From positions 62,001 to 126,000 of IMG/VR virus record IMGVR_UViG_3300023174_000038: a DNA stretch of 64,000 nt; one strand, given 5' to 3'. The number at the start of each line of letters is the position of its first letter. Position 1 is the stretch's first letter. The DNA comes from a virus. Position numbers and translations under genes: made by a program. Of this stretch, positions 1-12,000 are shown piece by piece. A model generated the notes under the pieces. It was not told where the DNA came from. It made no database searches and was given only the letters and a program-made list of their open reading frames with translations.

Positions 1-3000
1 GTAGATGTTACATCAGTTTGCACTACACCGTTGTCCACAACATAATATGTTGTACCACCAATTAAAGTACTATAATTAGTAGGGACTGTGATTGGCATAT
101 TATTGTAAATATTATTCAATCCGCCACTAGCTGACGTTATGCTTAAATAATCGCCTGCTGCCAATGCATTATCTATTTCACGTTCTACTAGGTTACCATC
201 AGTACCAGTTAGTCCAATATATGTTGACGTAGAACTTGTTGGATAGAATGTAAATTGTTGTCCAGTTATTTGTCCTGGGCTAACAGGTAAACCAACATTA
301 CAAGTCATTGTTCCTGTTGCAGTAGTTAATTTAACGGTGTTTGTTTGATCCGTTGCCATACAAGTGCCAGTGGCATCAGCTAATGCAAATGTTCCACCAT
401 TAATTACAGTAGAGATTTGAAAATTATTACTATTAATTACGTTACTTACATAATAAGTAGTTCCTTGAACTATGTTACCAAATGTTAACACAGACGAACC
501 ACTGATAGACATATTATTAAATATTATTGGATCATTAACAGATAAGCCCAATGTTCCTTCACATGTAATATAATCGGTGCTAGCAGTAGTGTTAGTAACA
601 TTAATAATTAATGGATCTTCGGTCGTAGATATAGTAAAGTTTTCATCATCTATTACCGTTGTAACATAATATCTTTCATTTTCAATGATGCCGCCAAATA
701 CATTACCAGTAAAGAATACCGGTAAGTTAGTATAAAATCCACTTGTTCCGCCTAAGTTACCGGCTGTTAAAGGACTAGTTATTGTATTAATTGTACCAGT
801 AGTATTTGTAACATTTAGTATGCCGGAATAGAATAATGTAACTACGGCTGTATTGGTAACTTCACCTACATATAATAGTAGACCGGCTGAGCTAATAGTA
901 GCATCACCTAAAGCAAACGTCCCGCCACCTACAGTAGTTGATATAGTAATATCAGTATCATTTAAAATTTCTTTTATATAATATATAGTGTTGTTAACTA
1001 TATTACTTGCTCCAACCGCACCTTGAAACTTGATTGGCATATTAACATAGAAACCAACTGTTGCACCAACAGTTCCCTGATCAGGTGCACCGCCTATTGA
1101 TGGTTGAATTGTAATTATATCTGTAGCTGCTACGGTTGATATAACATTTCTTGTACGTGAACTCCAAGACAAGATTTGGTCATTAGTAACACCTTCTATT
1201 TCAAATACTGCACCTGCCGCACTGGCTAAGATAGTGTCAATATTGGGTTGTGTTGATTCTAAACTAATACTTGAACTAGATATTCTTACTGAATTATTGT
1301 ATAATCCTGCATAAAAACTGCCATAGAATTGACCAGCTTGCCAATCTATCAATTGTGAATTGTATGTTGTTCTATCAAATCTTAAAGCAATTTGATTTTC
1401 TCTTATAGGAATTGATGTTGAAACACAGCTTGCTTTTGCGCTAAGGTTTAATATATTATTATCACCTAAGCCTGTACTAAAAAACACAACACGGTCAACA
1501 TCATTAATAGCATCTCTGTAAGTGGTGTACAATCCTACGTTAAATGCAGGAGTAGATTCTAATACGTTTACATAATAATATTGGTCAACATCTAGTCCAC
1601 CAACGGCAGTTGTATTTGCACCTATAGTATATTTTATCAAATCGCCAGTTTGTAACAATGGTGAAGGTAACGTTATTGTATTTGATAACATATCAACATT
1701 ATCAGCAGTAAATGTTATTGATATAGAAGGATCTATTATAATTTCAGGTAATACAGCATAGCCATCACCCGAATCAATTACATCCACACGTAATATTGAA
1801 TCCAAATTCATCACAGCTTGTAATACTGCCGCACGTCTTGGTTCTGGATATATTGTAGTATCAATATATGCAGTTACTCTAGGAGGATTTGTGTACCCAC
1901 GTCCACCGTTTAACATTAATATAGCCGGTAAATCAATTGTAATAATTTCCCCAGGAATATGTACAGTTATAGGAGTACCATCAACACCACGAGTTAATCC
2001 ACTTATTGTATTGTTTGCTCGGTCAACATAAGAATAACCAATCAACTCATCACCAATTAATATGGTTCCGTTGATCGGGAATCCATAAGCATTGTCTACT
2101 GCAAATGCTCCTGAGTTCAATGAAATATAAGATGCTAACACAGTAATTTGATAATCATTAACACCTGTAATAGCTAAACCATAATTATTAAACCATTCAA
2201 CATAAGGAGCAGTTTGCCATATAGGATCACTTGGTAAATATTGATTTACTGCACTTGGATTACTATATACTAATTCAGGAGTTATAAACTGCTGAACATC
2301 TGTATTATATTGTGAAGGTAAATCAAAATCAGTTATAGTTCCTGCATATAATTCAGAACCTGTATACTTAAATAAGAACTCTTTAATTACCACGTGATAA
2401 GGTTTTACTTCATTAATATAACCAGCTAAGAAATCTTGATTATCAGATTGAAATACTTCTAAAGGTAATAATTCACGTATAGTATGTCCAACGTCAATGA
2501 ATGATGTTTTATTCAACCATGGCAAATAATTTTGTGATTCAATTGTTTCGCTTTGAATATATTCAAATAATAATACCAAACTTTTATTTCTATAAATTAA
2601 TAATTCATCATTATAAATTTCTTCATTTAATGCTCTAACTATACTACGGGTTTCTTGTGATGGATATGTATCATAAGGTGTAGTATCATAAAAATTATCA
2701 CCAAATCCTAATCTAGCCGCTGAATAATCCCATAAATCACTACTAAACTCAATGGTACCATCTTGTAATCCAATACGTTCCCATGCATTTAAATTAGTAT
2801 AAACATAAGTTTCTGATTTACCATTACCATTTGCATTAACGGTAACAATTAAACCGGGTGTGGCATTTATTGTTGCTAGGTCAGCATATATAGGTACTTG
2901 TAATGCCGATTTAGTATTATCATCATAACCGGTTGCCCACCAATTAATATAATACCAATAATCTGTAGTGGCATAGAATGGTATAATTGGTCCGGTCCAA

Positions 3001-6000
3001 GGATTGACACTATAATATGGACTTGTAGGATCTGTATTATATACAGGGTCAGTTGAACGATTTATTACACCTTCAGTATATAAGAACAATGACCTACGTG
3101 TTTCGCTTATAGGATATTGTGCTAATACTGTATTAGCATATGTTAAATAATTTTTCAATGCAAGGAATCTATTAACAAAGAAACTTTGTCTTGGTCTTGC
3201 ATATATACCATATTGTACTGGTTTTGGTAAGTATGGGTCAGGTACAACCGCGCCTGATTCATCTACTCCGCACAAACTATCAAGCATTCTATCATATAAT
3301 GATTCAGGTACATCTAATCCATTAGTAGTAGGTAAGCCTGGTAAGAAATCATCAGCATAGTTAGTACGAATTAAATTATATAAACTATGTGACACATCAT
3401 CATTTGTTCCAGTACTAAATCCAATATGTAATACTGTATCATTAGCATTAATGTTGTCACCGCAATTATATAAAGCAAATATATCTTGTTCTAAAGGCGC
3501 AAAGTAACTTATACCAGAATTAATAGGAGATGCAATATAAGATTGAATAATGCTATCTGCTAGTGTTTTTCCACGCTTAGTGAATATAATATTAGTATTT
3601 CTTACCCAATAGAAATATATAGGAGTTAATACACCGGTAGCATTTAGTGTATATTCTATTGCAAATCTATCAGTATTAAACGGTGTGCCTGGACCAGTAT
3701 ATGATATCGGTGGTACATTACTTGTTATCCAACTGTAAACAGTTACATCACTACCCGGGAATACTTGTCCCCACCATTTACTATTATATACAATATTATC
3801 TTGATGATAATTTACAAAACGTGTTGTACTTGTATTAAACCATAATTGTCCAACTTGGGCAGCTCCCCAAACCATATCACCTTTAACAGTACTATTATAC
3901 CCAGCTGGATCACTATTAGATACTACATCAATATTCTCTCTGACTGAACCTAATATTTTACCTTGCAATGGATCAATATAATCTAAATTATCCAATGTGT
4001 TATTAGTTAAAGCACTATACAATTGAATATTTTGAATTCTATTAATATCAACTACTGGACTTGAGTTTCTATACACACTCCAATCAGGTGTACCAGTAGA
4101 ATTAAAATATGTTACAATTTGTCCTGCAATAGTATCTGGTTTAAAATCAGGTGTACCAATAACTACATGTGATGCATTAAAATCTACTGCATGTCCATAC
4201 ATTGGTTGATTCCCGTATGTTTCATTAAGATCATTAACACTTTGTGCATATACAAAATTACCACAGTTTGATAATGATTCATTATATACTGATAGATAAT
4301 CAAACATATATACAGCTCCTGCATTTCTATATGTGTCTACCCATTGTGTTGCATTATTATCAAATAATGTGTCATTATCATAATCTTCATCATCTGTAGA
4401 ATCAAAAGTTGTTGCTTCATAACGTGTTGCAGTAGGTGCACTTACAACAAACGAATTAAATTCATTAAATTTAACTAAATTGCCAAATTGAGTTGTACCT
4501 TGTAAATGAGGGTCATTAATTACTTGTGTTTGCGTGTATGTATTAAATCCTAATTCTGCCCATGTCGCATTGTTTAATACTGTAACATTAAGTTTATCAT
4601 TAACTGATGCTAATGCATTATCTATTAAACTAATAATTAACTTACCGTCAATTGCGGTTGCTTGAACATTAGTAATATTTGATTGATTAATAGTTGCGGC
4701 ACTAGAAGTTGCATTACCCGCAGATAATACTACTATGTATCCATTAATTAATATTATTCTAGAGGTAGTAATATTACAGTCACTTGTACCAATAATCATA
4801 CCATACTTACCGCCACCATTAGTATAACGATAAACAGCACCTTCTTGGTTTATACTGTTCAATTCAAAAGGAGCACCAACTAATATCTCAGTAGCATATG
4901 TGTTTGTATCAACGCTAATACCAAATTGTACACCAATTTTGGGTGTGCTTTCAGTTGTAAGAGTTTGTGCTAATACAAAGTTATTACTACTGACATTAAT
5001 AATATCACCGGCTCTTAAACGTTGAATAATACTAAGAGTAGTTCCTATGTTATAATAATTAGAGTCGTCAATTATAGTACCATTTACACTTATATATATA
5101 GGAGTATCTTGTTGTATAGCACTCATGGTTCCAGTATCAGTATTTAATTGTACTATAGAGCCGCCTCGTTCAGTAGATATAGTAAATGTAGTTCCTGTAG
5201 GTTTAGCTAATATGTAATACACAGTATTCAATGATACTCCCCCGAAGACAGTACCTGTAAATACAATTGGGCTATTCACAATTAAACTAGAACTACTTGC
5301 ACATGTTAATCGGTCTGTAACAGAACTTGTAGAAGTAACTGTTATTGTAGTTGTTGCCGGTGTCCATGCCAATGTAAACGTTTGCGGAACATCAGCTAAA
5401 CTTGTAAATTGTGATTCAATATTTTGTACGGTTCTATCATATACATATGTGTAGCCCCAATTTTCAGTAGAGGCATTATAATTTTGATCAGGTGTACCAA
5501 TTACTACTGTATCACCATAATAATCTGTTGCGATAGAATAACCAAAATTATCAGCATTAGTTAATCCTAAATCAATAGTATTAGATAGTTCATATTCTTC
5601 CGTAACCATTGAATAACGGTAAACGTATACTAGGCTAGTAGATGAAGTTACTGCTGATATGTATAACCAATTAGAGTCGCCGGATATAGCAACGGCACTA
5701 CCCCACTCGGTTACACCAGCTGGTGTTGTTATAGCAGATTGTACTGATTGCAATTGATCCACTGTAGTGTTAACAACCAATTGATATATATAAATTGCAG
5801 GTGATACCGTAGGTTGTGATATTACAAATATATCATTAGCATATGCAATAGTTGTACCAAATGATGCAGACCCTGTTAAAGTTTGCATTAATTCATATCT
5901 ATCAAACAATACATTAAAAGAATAGCGATATACAACACCGGCATCTGCATCACCTATTAGATAACCCAAACTATCAGTATATGCTACAGCACTACCAAAT

Positions 6001-9000
6001 GTTTCTGATCCGTCTTTAACTAATTCTGAATCATATGCATAATTTAAACTTTTACGATAAACAGCCCAATCACCATCATTGTTGGTATCTACCCAAACTT
6101 TATTTTTAACAAATTCAGTATTCAATAAAGGCAAATCAATAATATCGCTAGGATTAGCAACACGTTGTGATTGGAATCTAAATCCAATACCTTGCCCAGT
6201 TATAATAGTAATTGACGGAGCTAATGTTACGTTAACCAATACACTATTGAGGTCAATTATAGTATTAACTATGTAATAACCATTCAAACTATTATTAAAA
6301 TTAACAATAGCAAATGGTTGGTATTTTGTTAATCCGTGAGGGTTATTAAATGTTATTGTTGCGGTACCGTTCAAGTTGTTTTTTGCAAACACTACTGCAC
6401 CTAAACTTACCGGTGTCATTACCTGCCAAGTACCTTGATAATCAGCTAACCAAACATATTGTCCCACATATAATTTTGATAAAGGAGTTACAAGACCACT
6501 AGGTGATGTACTATTTGCTAAGTTATAGTAATAATATGCCGCAATACGCATATCACTAAAGTTAGCATAACCGGCATCAGGGAATAATGTTGAAGGTGTA
6601 TCCACTGGTAACAATGGTAATACATCTGTACTGGTTACCGGACGCCCGTAATTATATAAACTATATAAAGGTACTTCTTGTTGTACACCATCAGTCGCTG
6701 TACCATTAGTCAACCCAACAATGCTTGGGTTACCAGTTAATAAATTTTGATTTAATTTGAAGTCAATAAAGTTACTGTTTAGTACTCCGCCAAACTCACC
6801 TGATTTAATAGCCCAATTTTCATAGATATTATAATCAATACCACCTTGTGGTAAGTTAGCACCCTTAAAAGCACTGGCTGCATTTAATGTTCCCTTATTC
6901 TTAATAAAGTTTTTATAAACATTGATTTGCGTAATATCTGTTAGGTCAGCTAGTGCTAGATAATCACGTGGACGATATCCAATTAAACTAAAACTTAATA
7001 GGTCTGCATCATTCTCTAAATTAGCACGATTTACATCATAGTAAATTGTGCTTTCATAAGAACGTGTACTGGTATTAGGTAACAAACCTTTTTGTATTTC
7101 ATTATAATCTGTTTGTTTCCACTCACGTTCTTCAAATAACTCTTTTGGTTGAATAATGGTAAGAGCAGTCCAATATTTGTTTTTATACTTAACTATACTA
7201 CCAGTTGTATATTTTACTGTCTTATTCCAATCAAGTACATTATCTTGATTTAAAATGAAGCCTTGAGCATCAACCGTACCATTCCACTCAGCAGTTTTTG
7301 CTCCACGTACTGTTATGCGGTTTTGACGTAAACCTGTAGCTAGGTTATAAATCACATCATCAAATAAGGTAACGTTATCAAATACAATACCATGTTCAAA
7401 ATTACTAATGTTAAATTGTCCATAAGCAACGGTGTCACCTTGATTTAATGGTTGTGCAGTGAATAGTGTTCCATCACGAACTATACTTAAATCTGTACTT
7501 TGTATTGGATATAAGTTTTGATTTAATACAAAGTTTTGTCTTTGTAGTGTTAAAGGTTGTACTATATAACTATCTTTGTTAATAGAAATTAAATTTGCTG
7601 CCGGATTGATGTTAACAATACTACCCGCTTCCCAACCACATTGTGCCCAGTACAAGTACTCAGCTACCATTTGTCTCCAACTGACAGTTAAACCAGATTC
7701 AATTTGTTCAAACAATACGCCTTGACTTGCCAAATATCTACCATATCCATCTAAGAATTGTGCTACTTGTTGTACTGTAATGAATTCAGTTCCGTATGCT
7801 ACAACCTCTGGTGTATCATAATAATCTCTAGCTAATTGTACGCTCAATCCTTGAACTGAAACTCTTTCATAATTGCCATTGATTTTAGGTGCTAATATTT
7901 TAAAATAAGCATTAGTTTGACTATTACCGTATACTTTATATCCAGTAGTGGTTAATTGAATAATTATACCACTATAAACAATCTTATCAAAGGGTTGATT
8001 GTCATATAATAATACTTGATAGCTTTCGTCAGGTATTAATAGGCTACTATTATTGCTATTAGCTGTTGACTTTTCAACATAAAATTTTAATAAATTCTTA
8101 TCGCTAAAGCCAGCTAGTCTATAAACTAATCTAACATCAAGGTTATATAACAAATCAGTAATATTAGTAGTAGCATCAACCCCTACTTGTTTTTCAAAGT
8201 CAACAATCCAATTGATATAACTAGTTTTAGCAACACCATTACCGTAAATTTCTATATCACTTATAACTAAATGACTACGATCATTAACTAGATATTGACC
8301 AAATTCTTCATTATATTTGTAGTTGTCAATGTCAACCCCTAGGTTAAAGAACTCTGCTGGCTTAGTCAATGCTAGTATACGCATTAGGTCAAATGGCCAT
8401 GAACTACTTCTACGATACGAGAACTCAGCTGGCCCTACATCACCTACTACCCAATCACGGTTAAATGATGTGTTGCTATAGTTACCTACTATAGAAACAA
8501 AAGGTGATACTAAATTACCTTGACTATCTACCGGTAATACCTGTAATAATTGTGGACGAATTGCATGTGTAATAACAATCGGATTGCCGTTATTCCAATC
8601 AATACCTTCTGCTAAGTCATTCCATAATACTAAGTTATCACTAGTGTATGGTGCGGGTCCATAACGTGTTTGCCACCAAGTTGGTTCGTTAGTAAAGCCC
8701 AACATTTCCCAAGGCTTAGTATCGGGGTTACTAGTGTCATAGAAATATTCATATATACCTCTCCAATAACCCTGAGGTATAACCTCATTGTTTATTCTAT
8801 TACCACTTTGGTTATAGTTGTAAGTATATTCATTTGCCGAGTTATAAAATTGAGTTTTATAACTAATTCTATTTTGACCTACCCAATCTAAAAAGCTAGT
8901 TGAATATATTTGTAATATTTCATCATAACTATAATCTGTATCTCTAAAGAAACCCGGTAATACTTCATATTCTTGTATAGGAATAACATTACTTAATTTT

Positions 9001-12000
9001 AAGTTATTATATATACGTTTTTCAAATTCAAATAATACCTGATCTCTAAAATCAATTAATACGCCGTCAATGTAATCACCATATAATTTATTATATGAAC
9101 CATCATGCCCTACAATAAAATATGTAGGTTGAAAATATGCTGTATCTAGTGTAACAGTAGGTATAGTTGAAGGATACAATCCTAATTTAGTTGGGGTATT
9201 TGGAACATAACTACCATACGTTTGATTATATTCTTTAATTGTAATTTGATCACCTGGTGCTAAATCTAATGTTACTGTTAATGAAGGGCTATCATTACTT
9301 ACTGTATAATCAACACCACTAATTAACTGAGTTATTATTCCAACTGAGTTGGTCAAATAAACTAATACTCCATTATAATTAGCTGTAGCAAAATTATATA
9401 TTTTACTTAATGGATATATACTTACGTCCAATGCATTTGCAAAACTATATGTATTGGTAATATATGCCGCTTTAGATGGCAACATATCACTCCAAAAGAA
9501 ACTACTACTATCTGTTTTTGATTTAGTAATAGTATCTAATGCATTATCTAACATAGTTGACGGGGACAACCGTTCAATAAAATCAGTAGTATTAATTGTA
9601 TCAACTAATAGAGATTTAAACGTAATATATTCTCTACTATTATACATTAACGCATTAAATAGGTTGTGATTTTGTTTACGTAGGAATGTGCCAGGTAATA
9701 CTAAACTTGCACTATTTTGTATAATCTTATTACCATATGGTACCATATTACCTAAGTCACGGTAATTGTTTGCACCAAATACGTCACCAGTAGTGTTTGG
9801 GTTATTGTAGAAACTACTTTGATATTGCCCACGTATATCACCTACATTAACAACAGTGATATCTGCATTTAACGGGTTATTATTTAAATTTACCGGTATT
9901 TCATAATATGCAGTTTCACTTACCTGATCACTTAATAATAATATTTCAACTACGGTATCTACTAATGGGTTAGGCACAGTAAAAGTTACTATAGTTTGAG
10001 TGGCAGTTGTTTCTACTGTATAATCACTTGCATATTGTATTTTATTGTTTACAAATAATTGTATAGTAGGCCATGGACTATCTGATAGTTTAGCGATATC
10101 ACATGTAAATGTTGACGTTGGGTTTGCGGCATAATAATCAAACTCAAATATTTGATACTGTATGCTAGGACCAATTGATGTTTGCCAACCTAATTGTCTA
10201 GTTGAAGTTGTTAAATCAGAATAATTATAAACATATCCAGTGTTAACTTTTTGTGTAATAGGAGTAGTACCACTTACATAATTAAAAGTAGATGAATTTA
10301 ATGATACATCAAAACTAATATCACCAACATTGTCTACGGAACTGTATAACAAAGGAAATGATAATATTGGATCATCCATTCCTGAACCTATACCGTATGC
10401 AAATAATTTGTTACCAGTAAATGATGTACCAACATATACTGTACTGTCACCAAAACTAATTCCGTTATTATCAAATACATCAAATAAAGGTGGTTGATTT
10501 AGTGTGGTTTTTTGTTGACTTTCCATCCACTCTAGACCATCAAAGTGAAAATCCATACCTTGATAGTTATAACCTCTAAATGCAACAGTTTGCTCATCAG
10601 CTAATACTAAACCATCGTCAGCCTGTGATAATGTGATTACCGGAGTATCACCGGGTACTAGCGTAGAAAATCTAACAACATATATTTTATTTCTTACTTC
10701 TAATGTAGTGTCGGCTGCAAATACAATTCGTGCTCCGTCAAATAGTGCATAACTATCATTTTGTGTATCATTAGCTATTAATGAGGCAACTGCAGTAGAC
10801 CCAATGGTTTGAGAAGTAGACCAAGCTACTGTTAATGTAAGTGTTGTAGTTCCAGAAATACTAGTAATTTGGCTATTTCTTGGTAATATGTTTGTGCTGT
10901 CATTTATATATTGACCAACTTGAAATGAACCTGTTACTGCACTACTGAGTATTGTAATAGTTGTGCTAGTTCCTGTAACGCCGTTGATAGTAGCAGTATA
11001 AGCAGTATATACTTCTACGTCAGGATAATAATTTTCTTGACCAGCTACTTGATTAGCGGCATCTGTTGTTCTAAAATCAATAAAATCAATTGGTGGTTTA
11101 CCAATAATACCTGAATCAAATAAACGTAAATTAGGATAAAATTCAATAATAGGACGTTTGGCTTTATTTTCTGGTGTTGCATAAATTGTAGCTAAAGCCG
11201 GATTGCTATTATAGGTAGCAGTAGCATTAATTACATCTATATGAAACCATCTGTTACTACGTGACCAAGCATTTTTATCAATACTATTTCTAGCAATAGT
11301 AATATAATCAGGTGTAACCGGAATATATAAATTAACATCATAGTTTCCAATATCATATGGTGTTGTGTCAAACGGTATGTATGTACCAGAAGTAAACGGT
11401 TCCGGAGCTATTAGAGTGGTTACTGGAATTAATTCTATTGCAGTACCCACACCTTCTACATAGTATCTAATATTTTCATAGCTAGTAGGATAAATGTCGC
11501 CGGTAAATATTACTTTTAATCCATTAGTAAACACTATACCATTTGGGCTAGTATAGTTAGCTTTACCAATAATATCAGTAACTACGTCAATACGATTAGT
11601 TGTGTTGCTAGATATTAATCTAATTTGGCCAACTTTATTACCTGAGGTACCGTCTTGATAATATAATGTATCAAGTATAGCACTCATATAAGGTATTAAT
11701 GATATACTATCACTAGTATTTCTATAGAATGTTCTGCCAATATATTCCGTACCAAAATTAGCAGTAATGTTTTCCTGTACAGGAATAGTACCGCTATTAA
11801 TTAATCTAATTACAGGGTCTGTTGGATCACCTTCATATGTGATTGTATAAAAAGTAGCTGATATGTCAGTATAGTATCCACCCTCATAGTTTTCAAAATT
11901 TGTACTATTCCCGGGAGGAGTGTAAGGTGAACCACCATTTTCATCATATAGGGTAGTATCATAGAACTTAGAAACATATCCAGTTAATACAATTGCAGTA